Positions 33,757 to 46,560 of a stretch of 64,000 nucleotides of DNA are shown here, piece after piece. The notes below the pieces were generated by a model. The model searched no databases and was not told where the DNA came from. It saw only the letters and a program-made list of their open reading frames with translations. The position numbers and the translations under genes are program-made. This DNA is from Juglans regia (lineage: Eukaryota; Streptophyta; Magnoliopsida; Fagales; Juglandaceae). Location of the stretch: NCBI RefSeq assembly GCF_001411555.2, contig NC_049907.1, positions 8,130,243 to 8,194,242 of the forward strand. Direction: 5' to 3'. Each line of letters begins with the position of its first letter. The first letter of the stretch is position 1.

Positions 33757-35959
33757 TGTAGGCTCTGTTTTCTGCCATAAAACACCATTAGTTTCAGGCT
33801 GGATGGATTTGAGAGAGATTAATTTGTTTTTCCAATCCCTCTGTTAAAGCAATAGATCAGCTATCATGACACTAGCAATATTAGTAAGTTTTCTACAAAT
33901 CTCCATCGGTTTGGTGTAAAGTTTTTTGCTTAATTAATACATATAATCCAAAAGAACAACGAATCCAAGACTAAAAAAACTGTGGTCTGTGGGAATTATT
34001 TCGGAATGTCATCTCACACATGATGATGATCTGGATCTTTCCCATCCCATTAACATATATATCTTATTACTGGCGCGTCCTTAATTTATAGCAGAGATGA
34101 CAACCTTTTTATCCTTTTGTTTTTTGTTTTCTGCAAATGTTTTTGTTTTCCACTATTTATTGGACCAGACTGTAGCGCTGCTTCTTTTCAATGATTATCA
34201 ACAGATCACATGATCATCTATATATAGATCAGTACTCATTTTTTTGTTACTAGATTTGATGATCTTCCGCTCTGCAAAGAATCAAAGAAAAAACACAACT
34301 TTTTTTAACTTGACTTCTCTACCTACTTTCTAGGTTTTCTTCTATTTCTGCCATGCATTGGTTTCTATATATCTGGCATATATATAAAGGCCAAGATCGT
34401 GAATGAAAGCGAAAACTGAAACAGAATGGAAGAGATAGTGATTAAGATTGAGTTATGCAATAAACACTGTAGTTATAATTATAAATGCCTTTGAAAAATG
34501 TGATTGACAAAGTATCATACATCGATGATCATCAACAAGAACAAAACAAATTAACCAAGATTGTCGATCCAGGAAGGGAAAGTCTTCATCAAGAAACAGA
34601 TTGCGATCAATATATTATACCATGTATAAAGTAGAAGACGAACATGAAAACAGGATGAAAATAAAGAATATTAGAAAACAGCTTCACTCTCAATAGAAAA
34701 TTTTGATTTCCCAATTAAATGGAGTTTTTGTTTTGGAAAAAATAAGATTTCAGATTTTACCGCTCTGTTGCTTAAAAATGGCAACTGCATAAAACATTAA
34801 GAGATCAATACGAACTGGTTTGTATTGTTAGCAGCAATGTCGGCCTGGACTTGAATATATATAGCAGAGTAAATAGGAAAACTTCAATCTGCTTTCGAAC
34901 CAGAATAGCCTTTGGGCTCCGACAGAAGTACTTCTGCTGTGGTGATATGAAAGCACTAAACTTGAGCTTCTACTCCCAGATACAGCCTTATTATCTGCTG
35001 AAAACCCTAAAAATCCTAACATATATATATATAGGACAATATTAATCGAACCGAACTGACCTTGTAGATTTTCATTCGTTCTTGTAAAAGATGGCCTATC
35101 TAAATCATGGGTGTCGGATCAATTACCCAGAATCAGAGCGATAGAAAATAGTTAGTTAGATGGAAGAGAAACGAGATTTAGGGTTGATGGAATGCAGGGA
35201 GAAAGATCGAAATGCACATGGAAATCATGTTCAACCCTAAACCTAAATCTGAATGCATTTTTCTGCAAAGATAGGATAGAACAAGAAAGAAAGAGATAAA
35301 GATCAATCTGATAGGATGGAAAAAGAATCTTTGTAAGTTCAGAGAAAAGTTGTGCAGAGGCGCAGGGTAGTTGGAGGCGGTTTTGTCAGATATTGGGCGA
35401 GACTGGTTCAGCAGCTGCATTTGAGAGTTGCGCTGATAGTACTCCTGGATGGGATTTCTCCCACGAAAATAAAACCTGGGTTTCTAAATGGTCAAGTTGA
35501 TTAGGTACCTTGAGCAGTGGAGTTTTATAAAGGAATGGCTATGGCTGTGCCCGTGAATCAAGTTTTGCTATCAGTTCTCAAAACTCAACTGGGTTTTGAC
35601 AGATCAAACTCTGATCATATACGTGCAGGGCTCTCTCTCATGCGAACTTGCAGGGCCACTGCGGCTAGATGCCGGTATGTGTACCTGTGTATGTGAGTGC
35701 GTGAGAGAGAGAGAGAGAGAGAGAGGAGGAATTTCTCTTTCCTTTCTGCATTTTCAATTGCTCCAATGTGAGATGATGTTGTAACTTGTACCTCAGCTAC
35801 AAGAGTCATGGCTAAGACTCAACTTTTCAACAGAAAAAAAGAAAAATAAAAAAATTGGCAAAGACCGACAAACTAGCACTGTTTTTCATAATTGTTTTTT
35901 GTTTGTATGTTTATCTTTCGAGTAATGATACGTATAATTGAAGAGTTGTGCTACAAAGA
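33755..35959. other. Long intergenic region, no protein gene recognised
   Basis: 34380-35570 is less AT-rich than its surroundings and might be transcribed. Short frames there (34828-35022 and 35178-35420 on -) match nothing I know. (GA)n at 35702-35726. I looked for precursors of common plant microRNAs and found none I trust. Confidence 0.35.
35702..35726. repeat. (GA)n microsatellite
   Basis: GA run directly visible. Confidence 0.85.
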
Positions 35960-36099
35960 AGCCTCACATCCTGCACATCTATTTAAAAGTATGTGATTTT
36001 ATTTTTTTATCTTCATATTTCATATTGAATTCAATATGAAATATGAGGATAAAAAAGTAAAATCACATGTTTTTAAATGGGTGTACAAGGTGTGGGGCT
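35960..36099. repeat. Near-perfect hairpin (foldback MITE)
   Basis: The palindromic centre CATATTGAATTCAATATG lies at 36021-36038. Arms extend outward from AGCCTCACATCCTGCACATC on the left to the complementary ..GTACAAGGTGTGGGGCT on the right, with few mismatches over about 65 bp. A single transcript would form a long hairpin. Confidence 0.75.
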
Positions 36100-37636
36100 T
36101 ATATTTAGAATTTTTCATAATTGAAATATACAAACGTCATATAATTATTTTAAAAAAAAGTAAAATTTATTTATAAAAAATTAATTTATTTATATAAATT
36201 TTATATTTATTTATTTTTTTTATAATAACTATACAATACTTAAATATTTATAATTATAAATATCATTTCTCTAATTTTTCACAGGACTATAGAACACGGA
36301 GATCAGAAATACTGCGTCTATAAACATCCCACGAACTAAACTCCTAAAAAGACTTGTTTTTTGTGGTATAATAAATTATAATTCTATTCGAAGGCTCGAT
36401 ATTATATATTACATATAATTTGATTTAAAAAATAAATTTTAAATTTTATAAATTAAATTATACAATATAAATAATGTGGAAAAATAGATATTTATGATTT
36501 TTTTGTGATAAAAATAATTATTTACGATAAAAATAGACTCATTTTAATTGAAAATAACTATTTTATTAAAAATAACTGATTATAAATAAGTAATTTTTTT
36601 ATAATGTATAAATGCATTTAAATAACAATATTTTTATTGTAATATGTTAAATTTATTTTATATTAAAATAAATAAATTTTATAATTTAGTGTATCGCATC
36701 AACCTATGTCTATTTTTAATTTTAATTTTATTTGATTTCTTGGTATATTTAACAATTTTTTAAAATTCTAAACACGCATTTTCATTCTGACTTTACCTTA
36801 AGAAAGGTGGTTTGGATATTTTTTATATATTTTATTGATATATTGATGAAAACAATTATTTTATATTTTTAAAAAAAATAATACAGTCAATTATAATAAT
36901 AAAGTGTACAAAAAATATATAAAAGTAATTGTAAATAAATTTTTTATTTATAAATAGTTTTCATTGTAATAAAGCAACGGGGATATCTTTCTAAACTTTT
37001 TTAGAACTGTGGGTCCAAGAGTAAAATAAAAAAGTTAATATCAATGTTTTCGTTCTTTTAAAGAAATGTCTATACATATCACGAGAGAATTTGTACAACT
37101 ATCGTGTAGAGTTATTTTTTTATTTTAAATTTTAATACTTCGATTTTTAAAGTTTTGGATTCAAAGGCCTTGAGCTTTGGTTAGAGTTAGACGAGTGACC
37201 CTTATCATTTTTAGAGTAATGTTTTATATAATTTTAAGGTAGGTAAGTCTTGCACTTTTTTTAAAAAAAAAGTAGGATGTATTATATATTAAAATAATAA
37301 ATTTTCCTGTAAATTACAAATTTATTTATTTATTTTTTTAAATACGTACGAAAGACTTGTACACTGTATATACGATATCATTCTTAAGATGATATCCTAC
37401 CACAGGTGGTCAAATCCCAACAATTATTTTCAAATTTAATGGTGATGATTTTACCATATTAGATGTTATTGATTTCAGCTTCAAAATATTCATCGTCTTG
37501 GTATTTAAAATACCATATTTATAGAGTAATTACCATTAGATTTGAAAAATAAAATTATGAATGCTAAAAATCAATTAAATAGAATATTCTCAAAAATCTA
37601 GAGGGGAGGAATTAAAGGGATGGAGATCAAGAGATT
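36100..37636. other. AT-rich intergenic, no gene seen
   Basis: Contains decayed copies of small AT-rich repeats (36120-36290 and 37215-37390, with GACTTGTACAC-like words). No open frame of interest. Confidence 0.45.
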
Positions 37637-37809
37637 GTTTCGTTTGGAAGTTAAATTCATCTCAACTCATCATTATAATTTTTTTAAATTTTAACACAAA
37701 ATATAATAAACAATTCAACTTTTTCTAATCTCAAAATAATAAATAATAATATTTTAATAATATTTTATCATCTCATCTTAACTCAGTTCAATATCCAACC
37801 GCACCAAAG
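37637..37809. repeat. GATGAGAT-family MITE (inverted orientation)
   Basis: GTTTCGTTTGGAAGTTAAAT..CAACTCATC..AACACAAAATATAATA..CAGTTCAATATCCAACCG; very similar to 20177-20354. Confidence 0.65.
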
Positions 37810-38092
37810 TATGCAATGATAAAAAATGCTAGTTGTTTTGAGAATGGGTCTTGATGTAATTTTTTATTTATTTAACGATTAAGGAATGTTTTTTTTTAAT
37901 GATATTGTAATTTTTTTTAAATGTTAGGTATAAAAAATATATGAATGAAAAAAAATGTCAAATTGTCTTATCCAAAAAATTTGTGGAGCTATGCTTCGGT
38001 GAGTGTAGCATGACTTATGCATGCATGCACATGATAATTGCTTAGATTTGACTATAAATTGATAGAATGCTTGCTGAATGTCATTAATTTAA

Positions 38093-38272
38093 AGAGTAAT
38101 ACTATGTATAGTTATAAAGTACATAAATATCGTTCAGTTGTTTTGGAAAAGAATATAATTTATTATTAAAAAATTAATTTATTTTCATATAAATTTTATA
38201 TTTATTCATTTTTTTTTAAAATGACTGTATGACACTTATACACCCGTGATTATAAATATTATTTATCTCCTT
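38093..38272. repeat. Small AT-rich repeat of the GAGTAATACTATG class
   Basis: Begins AGAGTAATACTATGTATAG and ends GTGATTATAAATATTATTTA, with the same overall layout as 33230-33355 and 36120-36290. Confidence 0.45.
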
Positions 38273-38292
38273 TTAAATGAGAATCAACTAGG

Positions 38293-38514
38293 GCAGGTTT
38301 GGGAGGTGAGATGAGAATTTTGTATTTTGTTTTGAAGTTTAAAATATTATGTTTTAATATTATTATTATTTTAAGATTTGAAAAATGTGTATTGGAATTT
38401 GAAAAAGTTGAATTGTTTATTATATTTTATATAGAGATTTAAAAAAGATGTAATGATGAGATGAGATGAGATGAGAATTTTATATTTTATCTTATATTTA
38501 AAACTTGCCCTAAG
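38293..38514. repeat. GATGAGAT-family MITE
   Basis: Starts GGGCAGGTTTGGGAGGTGAG and ends inverted (AAACTTGCCCTA). Interior TTGAAAAAGTTGAATTGTTT and GATGAGATGAGATGAGATG are family hallmarks. Confidence 0.7.
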
Positions 38515-39421
38515 TGGCCTTTCTTTAGAAAGTAAAACTTCTATATTTTGTCATCTCTTTTTACAGTTTTTTTTTCCTTTTTCTCTTACCTCTTTGTCTC
38601 TCCCTTGCAAAGACTTTATGGTACCAAATTGAGTGGGGGATGGATCTCCTGATCCTTCACTTGTCTCCCTTCCCACTTCTCGTCTATAAGTCATTATTGT
38701 AGAAGTTTTCATTCTCGTACGGTGGAAAATGACTTTCTATAGCTTTCAGAACAACTTCTCTGAGCAAATAAATACATTGACACTCCTACAGATTCCCAAG
38801 CCATCAATCAAAAAATTCCAACAAGTCGTGTCTCAAATCCAACTTCAAAATGATTGTTAGCGAGTCCCGCGTGCTGCCTATCCCTATTTTATTTTATGAA
38901 TTAAATAAAAATTAAAAATTAAATAAAATATTATTAAATCGTTATTAATTGAGATGAGATGAATTGAGATAAAATTTAAATAAAATTTTATTAAAATATT
39001 ATTTTTTAATATTTTTATTATTTTAAATTTAAAAAAGTTAAATTATTTATTATATTTTATATAAAAATTTAAAAAAATTATAATAATAAAATAAAATAAA
39101 ATAATTTTTATACCCAAATATAACCTTCACTGTCAAGATGTAGGTCCCATATGCCGATAAAACAATCAATATATACTTATCCAATGGCAGCAAAACTATG
39201 ATATATAGACCATCCGTTGGTCAATAACTTATCTTATTGCTTTGCCTAAAAGAGTTGAAATATTCTTCTACCTTAAAAAAAAAATTAAAATCAGATCCAT
39301 TACCACTCGGAAATGATCACTACCAAACTCATGGCCGTCAGTCATTTACCAACAATAATCCATAGACCCACCATTTTTTTTTTTTTTAAAAAATTTAGCC
39401 ATCGGTGCAAAAGCCACTTGA
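38515..39421. other. Intergenic with a further GATGAGAT-family MITE
   Basis: 38950-39125 is a decayed family member (TTGAGATGAGATGAATTGAG..TATACCCAAATATAA). The rest is ordinary AT-rich sequence with a T run at 39375-39388. No gene. Confidence 0.45.
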
Positions 39422-41809
39422 ATGTTCATAAAGGAACGAAAATTTTGTGACATCGCATTGGTGCAACCCTATGATCTACTGCAGCATCTCCCGATTACGG
39501 TAGAGAATTTGCACAATCAATATGGATCCTGGCTTAGAGCAAGTGCAGCCATTTCATTTGGTTTTGGTAGTTGGAAAAAATGTGGTGATAAGGGTCAGGA
39601 ACAGAATTCTGAGCCACGACCTACAAGTTTTTCCGACGAGGGCTTCAATGACTCCAGAAAAGGAAAGACTACCAAGGAAATTATACAGAATCAAGAGGAC
39701 GATCACCCCCCAAAAGGAATGTCGGATACAGGATCAATCAAGCTCCTCTCTTGCAAGAAATTTTCCGTTAATACTAGAGAAACAAGTAATTTGATCTGTT
39801 TGCCACAAAATGTATAAGGATATTGGAGGTTTGGATGAGAAAGTGATTAATTTAACGTCTAATCATTTTATGCTCACCAAACAACCTGCAAGTCAAGAAC
39901 ATGTTATCTAGAACCAAGAAAGAAGCTCCAAACCTTTGCTGGGAAACTGAAAAAAGATGGCCAGTTGGAAACGTAAAGCCAGGGAGAACCCAAAGTAGTT
40001 TTGTCTGATAGGGATAATCCCATGGGACTTGCATTGCTTGACAACATAAAGAAAAGGGAATTGGTCCTCATGGATATTGATGATAGTCTTGATATTCTTC
40101 TAAAAAGCTCAGAGGTGATATATCAGTTGGACTCCAAGAGCAAATAGTATTGGCGGATGCTGCTCAGCTAAGCAGCCCCTCCAGGCCCAATGATCCTCTT
40201 AAGTTGAAAGTGTCGAGGGTTTGGGAACCATCAGAAACTTCGCAAACTTCACCACCTAGTGAAAGAGAAGCACCCAGATTTTGTCTTTTTAATAGAGACA
40301 AAATGTGGAAGTGACAAAGTAATGAGGCTAAGGAACACGTTGGGGTTTGATAAGAGCTTTATGGTGGATAACAAGGGATGGAGTGAGGGATTGACATTCA
40401 GGTGGAAGGACCAGTTTCAAGTTCATCTAGACATTTATTCCCAAAGTCACATTTCACTAATGGCAGATAAATAACAAGACAATGGAAAATGGTGTTTAAC
40501 TGGGTTCTATGGCAATCTTGTTACTGCCAAAAGAGATGAGAGTTGGAGGCTCTAAATCTTCTAAGTCCACCTGGTAACCTATCATGGCTATGCATGGGGG
40601 ATTTCAATGAAATTCTCACTCAAGATAAGAAATACGGTGGGGCTACACGACCCTATATGCAAATGGAAGGATTAAGAGGAGCAATAGAAGAGTGTGGGCT
40701 GAGATGCTTGGGTTTTGATGGGTTGAAGTACACATGGTGCAATAATAGGGAAGGTGCTGGCTATACAAAAGAAAGTTTGGACAGACCACTTGGTAATAGT
40801 GCATGGATCAATACATTTATCCATACCAAAGTCAATGTTCTTGCAGCCTAAAGTTCTTATCGTTGCCCTCTTCTAATCTATGCCAGCAACCACACTAAAG
40901 CTAGTGGACCACAAAGGAAGCCTTTTAGATATAAAGCTAGTTGGGCAAGAAGAGAAGATTGTCGTGAGGTTGTAAAAAAGGCTTGGGAAGATTCCTCTCA
41001 CCCTAGTAGTAAGATTGTTTCTACAAGAGAATGACTGAACAGATGCCACCACAACCTTATTTTGTGGAGCAAAGAAGTTCTGCACGGACAAAGGGGTGCC
41101 ATCAAGCATAAGATGAATATGATAAAGTCATTGCAAATCTCTAACAAAGAAGATTACATTCAACAAGTTAAAGAGCTACTAAGAGAAGTAGGGGTTAGAC
41201 TGGAAGAGGAAGATCTTAAATGGAGACAAAGAGCCCCAAAAAAAAAAAAAAAAAGGCTATAGGAGGGTGACAGAATACTAAATATTTTCACTTGTGTACA
41301 AGTCAGAGGAGGAGGATGAACACCATCACTAGAATCTCAGATAGGGAGGAGAACATGGCAACAAACCCTCAAGACATTAGCAGGTCATCCCACTCCTATT
41401 TCCACAATTTATTCTCCACTTCACACCCTTCTGCATTGGAGGAATCCCTTGTACCCTTGGCTGCTTGTGTAACTAATGAAATGAAAAAGAGTCTCACCTA
41501 GGAGTTTAATGCTAGTGAAGTTAAAAAGGCCATATTTAGCATGAATTGTTTGAGCTCACAAGGCCCGGATGGCTTTCCAACTTGCTTCTATCATGGCCAT
41601 TGGAATATAATAAGGCATGGTGTATGTAACTCAATTCTTGATATTCTTAACAAAGGGCTTTGGTCAAAGGGAATAAATGATACTTTGATAGCTCTTATAC
41701 CGAAGAAGAAAGTTCTTGTGCTTGTCTCAAATTACAAATCAATAAGTTTGTGCAATGTGCTGTATAAAATTGTTGCAAAAGTATTGGCTAACAGGCTGAA
41801 GACCATATT
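39422..41809 (+). pseudogene. LINE B: ORF1 tail, endonuclease and first part of RT
   Basis: ORF1 tail: YGSWLRASAAISFGFGSWKK near 39520. Endonuclease: FVFLIETK near 40280, LCMGDFNEILTQD near 40590, LKYTWCNNREG near 40725. RT start: KEVLHGQRGAIKHKM near 41070, CLSSQGPDGFPTCFY near 41550, LIALIPKK near 41690 and ISLCNVLYKIVAKVLANRLK near 41740. The SDH motif of the endonuclease is not recognisable. Several stops and an A-run (41238-41252) break the frame. Confidence 0.75.
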
Positions 41810-44203
41810 TGTGGCACCCTCGACCTCCACATGTTATTTTAGTGGAATTTGTGACACCGGGATGATGACCACACGGATCATGCACCCCAACGACCAGTGC
41901 TCAGAGTGTGTACAACATGCAATAAGTGTACAAAATAATATTCGCAGCGGAGAAATAAAAATGTCTTTCTTTATTAAGTACCAGAATTGTTCAAAAACAG
42001 AAAAGTAACTTTACAAGGATTAAACAGTCATCCGACAGATAAATTAAAAACATGAAATAACATAAGGGAAACAAATCCCATAAAGCTGAATAGTAACTCA
42101 GCAAGTCAAACCTCCGCCGGAGCTGATCCCTCAGGCTCATACTCGGGCTCTGCGTCAGACTCTACGGCACCATAAGATGGAATCGTAGGGTAAAACACCA
42201 CAATGAGATTATGACATCTCAGCAAGTAATTAACCAAAATAACATCTAAGAGATAAATAGAAATAACACGCGTCCCCATACAGACATAATATGCAAAACA
42301 ACATCTCATTTTCTTTTTTTCAAAATACCCTTTTTAACCACTCACGCCAAAAATCTCATTTTTGGTCCAATCATAACCATTAATTAAAAAGCATGTGCCA
42401 AGGTCTCCCATATGGACCGTCCGCACGACTTGGCTCTCATTGTCACATCACGGGTAACGTTCGTGCATGAGACTTCGTAACGAGCGATGCCCAGTTCCGC
42501 GCCTAGCGTGTACATGACCAAGTATCCTCTAACCTCGCCAGCCAAAGGTCACAGAATCGGTACTAGAGCGTTACCGTCCCGTCCTTCTCGTCGTCGCCTT
42601 GCGACAACTCAGGGGACGTCACGTCAGTCTGTTACGCTCCCGAGTGACCAGAGGAGCTCCACCGAGATAATGCCCCATCTCGACTTGGGGTCGTGAAACA
42701 CATGCACCCATGCAATAATATCAATTTCCAACAGACAACGTGACATCACCGCACAATTTAATAAACGATAAATATACATTTCACAATTAACTAAAATATA
42801 TAATTGAATAATTCATTTACATAAAAATATCCATTCATTTACAATTTCATCATTTTACAAATATAAGTGAAATCCCGTCCTCCAAACCGGCCCAAGGCCC
42901 AATTCGAACAACTACAATTTAATACAATTGAACGCTTCAACGGCCCAAGGCCCAAATCCAACAGATCAGTACAATCAACAGTACAACAGAAACCACAGTT
43001 TACAAAATACAATTACAACAATTATATTATAAAACTGGGAAATTACATACGCACGAAGATTGTGAATAATCAGAAAGATCAAGCGAAAGGGTGTTGCTCA
43101 AGGTGGCGACACACGGCGGAACAGTGCCCAAAAATGGGTTTTAATACACGACAACAAGCAACAAACTGAGTAAAATTTCCACAATTTGGAACAAAACTAA
43201 GCATGGCTAAACCTCAACCTCTCAGATTTAACACCCCAAAACTCACAATTTCAGAATCAAAAAGCACTCAGCAAAGCTACATAATCACTTGGGTTCCTTC
43301 AAAAATTCAAAGACCAAAATACTAAACACTGAAAGAGCTTAAAATAAAAAGGAGGAGGAAATTTCGGAAGCACAAAACTTGAGGAACCTGTGGCCTATTT
43401 ATAGGCCAAATGTGGCAGTTGAGGAGCTGTGCGTGTCGCACGGGTGGAGAGGAAGAAACCGGCAGCACAAGCCATGGAAGAGAAGAAGAATTTTGTGTTG
43501 ACGCGTGGCACGGCAGCTGGACAGCATATCGCTCCACCAGCCAACATGGAGCTACTTACAGGAATGGTGGAAGGTGGTGGTGGCTGTGAGCAATGGCAGC
43601 TCGACAGTGAGCTTTTTTGGAGCCTCCACCGAACGACACCGAGCCACCATGAGGTGGAGAAAAGGAGGTGGTGGCTGCGGCATGGGCTGCAATACTTGGC
43701 AATGTTTTGATTGGAGAAGGAGAAAAATGATTCAGCAGTTTGCTAGAAGGAGAAGAAATCAGAAGGTAGAAGAAGAAGAAGTTAGAAGAAGAAGAGGCGT
43801 GCAGCGCAAAGGAGAAGAAATGATGGAGCCCTAGCACCCCTTGACCAAAACGGCGCTGTTCAACTAAGGGGAGGGGCTGGGTTTTTGAACCGCACGAGAT
43901 GGGCTTTGGGCTGGGCTGGGTTAAACAGGCGCATGGGTTGGGCTCAAGCTGGCGCATGGGCTGGGCTCTGCTGCACAAGATTTAGGTTTTACACACACTC
44001 GGGCTGGGCTATCTCACACGGGTTGGGTCCAAAATTGCAACACAACACACACAGCCCACAACCAGTAACACATAAACACAAGCCCAAATAAAACACTACA
44101 AAAATAATTAAAATAACACATTAATCAATTAAAATAACAAAATAACACCCCAATTTAATAATAATATGGATTTAAAACGCAAGTAAAAATTAGAGATCTC
44201 ACA
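41810..44203. mobile_element. Solo LTR, 2394 bp, inside LINE B reverse transcriptase
   Basis: Begins TGTGGCACCC and ends GATCTCACA (TG...CA termini) with ATATT duplicated on both sides (41805-41809 and 44204-44208). LINE B RT is interrupted at NRLKTI and resumes right after with SAFIPGRL-like sequence. I find no primer site, no coding domains and no second terminal copy inside, so this is best read as a solo LTR left by recombination. Terminal base context suggests the element may point to the - strand. Open frames inside (43505-43834 +, 43556-43978 -) look incidental. Confidence 0.8.
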
Positions 44204-44208
44204 ATATT

Positions 44209-44853
44209 ACCTACTATTATCTCTCCAACTCATAGTGCATTTATCCCAGGAAGGTTGATCTCAAACAACATCATTTTGCCTATGAAAAAATGCATACCAT
44301 GCACAACAGGATGAGAGGGCACAAATATGGTTTTATGGCTCTAAAGTTAGACATAAGCAAAGTATATGATTGGGTGGAATGAAATTTTTTGGCTATAGTA
44401 ATACATAAACTGGGATTTGCTGATAAATGGATTGATTTGATAATGAGATGTGTAAGGATTGTTTCCTACTCCATCCTCATCAATGGTACACCCCACCAAG
44501 CATTCAAACCTTCGAGAGAGATCAAACAGGGTGACGCTTTATCACCCTACCTCTTATTCTATGCTTAGAAGCACTTAGTTCCATGCTTAACAGGAATTCC
44601 AATAGCTCTAGGTCTTTTACACATTATTCATCTGTTTTTTTTTTTTTGCAAATCATAGTCTTTTATTTTGTAAGAAAAACCCTATAGAGTGGAAGAGGCT
44701 AATGCATCCATTGGAAGTTTATGACAAAACCTCTGTTCATAAGTTTAATAAAGACAAAACTTCAATCTTCTCCAACAACAACATAAAGTAGTAGGTAAGA
44801 GACATTATTATTGCAGCAGCTGGCATTCGGTCTTCACAGACCTATGCAAGTAT
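44209..44853 (+). pseudogene. LINE B: middle of the reverse transcriptase
   Basis: SAFIPGRLISNNI-like sequence near 44237, then KYGFMALKLDISKVYD, VSYSILINGTPHQ, SREIKQGDALSPYL and LCLEALSSM, read with frame changes. The active-site box near 44640-44660 reads FFANHSLLFC where FADD would be expected, so both catalytic aspartates are lost. The Gypsy element follows at once. Confidence 0.75.
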
Positions 44854-45500
44854 TGATGCAGGAGAATCCGAATCAGTTGATGCTGAGTTGTCAAATTACA
44901 CGTTGATGGTGCTGAAATATCTTGAGATGGCAGATAAGCATAAATATGGCAGGAAATCATGATCTTTTCTTGATTGGGATAGTTTTGGGCACGTTTCGGT
45001 ATTTTGGCCAAACTTTTGGCTACGGGTATCAGAATCGCACATATGACCCCAATTCTAAAAGCTCTTTTCGGCGCACACGTCATGGTCACCCAACTGCACA
45101 TGGTATGCATACTTTTTTAGGCCAAAAGCTTCTGTTTTTCCCACCGAATCCCTATTTTTAGTTATTTTTTACCTTTTATGGTAATATTTCATTTATCGTT
45201 TAGGAAGTGATTATGAACCTGATTTGGGCCAAATTTTTGGTAGATTATTTCTTTTATTACGTATTTATTTTTGGTGTGATTATTATGATTTTTCTATTTT
45301 TGGTAAAATTTTGATATGGTCGATTTTCAGCTATTATAGCCGGACTTGTGGGTTGATTTCATTATTCTTGGATTTTGATAATTATGAATTGAACACCAGA
45401 GTCATTTTCACTGTATTTTAGGCAATTCTCTTGTCTTCATTTCTTGTGACTTATCTGTTCAAACTAGCATGCTGAATAATCTCTATTCTGTCCAGCGTCA
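44854..45500 (+). repeat. Gypsy 5' LTR
   Basis: Starts TGATGCAGGAGAATCC and ends TCCAGCGTCA. Matches 49246-49883 along its length. Confidence 0.9.
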
Positions 45501-45502
45501 GT

Positions 45503-45514
45503 TGGCATCAGAGC
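45503..45514 (+). other. Primer-binding site (initiator tRNA-Met type)
   Basis: TGGCATCAGAGC starts two bases after the LTR and differs by one base from the usual plant tRNA-iMet primer site TGGTATCAGAGC. Confidence 0.85.
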
Positions 45515-46560
45515 TTCAACATCTTTCTTGGGGTGATATCTCATTAGTTTCCATGGCTGGTGGTCATGGTCTTCATGGGAAGGTTCTGAATGAGGAAGTC
45601 TCGCACCGTGATCGTAGCGTTCAAGATGTGATGATTAAGGATTTGCAGATGTAACTTGAAGAGTTAACCTGGCGTATAATGGCACAGGATATCGGCGATT
45701 GTGAGATGGAAGATCACGATTTTGATTCTAGTCTCGAAAACCTGTATCATAGTCGTGCTCTATTCTGGAAGCACCATGGTAGGGAGGAGCGTCACGGGAA
45801 CCTCGGTTTCATAGCGGATCTGTCCGAGTTTTCTGGTACGTTACAGGTTCAAGGGTTCATTGGTTGAATGAAGTGGAGTGGATTTTTTATTATAAGAAAG
45901 TCCCAAATCGTGTCAAAGTGAAACTGATCGCCATCAAACTCAAAGGTAGAGCATTTACGTGGTGGGGAAGACATGGTAGAAGAAACTAAGGAGATGAGAG
46001 AGCCTATGTACGATGATGATGAGGATGAAGATGTGTTGTATACTGATGGCCATGAGACCTTGGTCGTTCACAAGAGTCTACTGACTCCCAAGGTTGATTC
46101 AGAGGACGATTGGTTGAGAACCAATATTTTCCACATGACCTGCACAGATGTCGATAAAGTCTGCAATATGATCATTGACAATGGTAGTTGTGAGAAAGTG
46201 GTGTTTGAAGAGGCTATCCAGAAACTACAGTTGAAGACAGATTATCATCCCAAGCTGTACAAGTTGACGTGGCTGAATAAAGGCAGTGAGTTAACAGTAG
46301 ATAGGCGATGCCTAGTATCTTTTTTTATCGACAGAAAATATTTTGATAATGCGGTGTGATGTTGTATCTATAGATGCTTGTCATGTATTGTTAGGCAGGC
46401 CTTGGCAGTATGATCGCAGTATTGTTCACGATGGGTGGAAGAATACATATTCCCTTAGTATCAAAGGGAAGTAGATTGTATTGGCACCTTGCCGGGAAGG
46501 AACCACTCATACCCTACCAGCCAATAGTACTAACCTACTTTTTATTTTCAGGTTTCTATA
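45515..46560 (+). pseudogene. Gypsy gag and protease remnant
   Basis: Gag itself is short and eroded. 45980-46360 reads into a retropepsin-like segment: FHMTCTDVDKVCNMIIDNGS, then CEKVVFEEAIQKLQLKT and HPKLYKLTWLNKGSELTV. The active-site triplet is DNG instead of D-S/T-G. ACHVLLGRPWQYDR-like sequence follows near 46378-46415 after a frameshift. Not functional. Confidence 0.7.

Noticed and set aside
35060..35085. TGACCTTGTA resembling the core of TAS3 tasiARF
   Set aside because: Only ten bases match; no second copy in register and no miR390 site found.
43505..43978. Open frames in the solo LTR
   Set aside because: No domain; composition follows the GC-rich LTR sequence and both strands are open alike.
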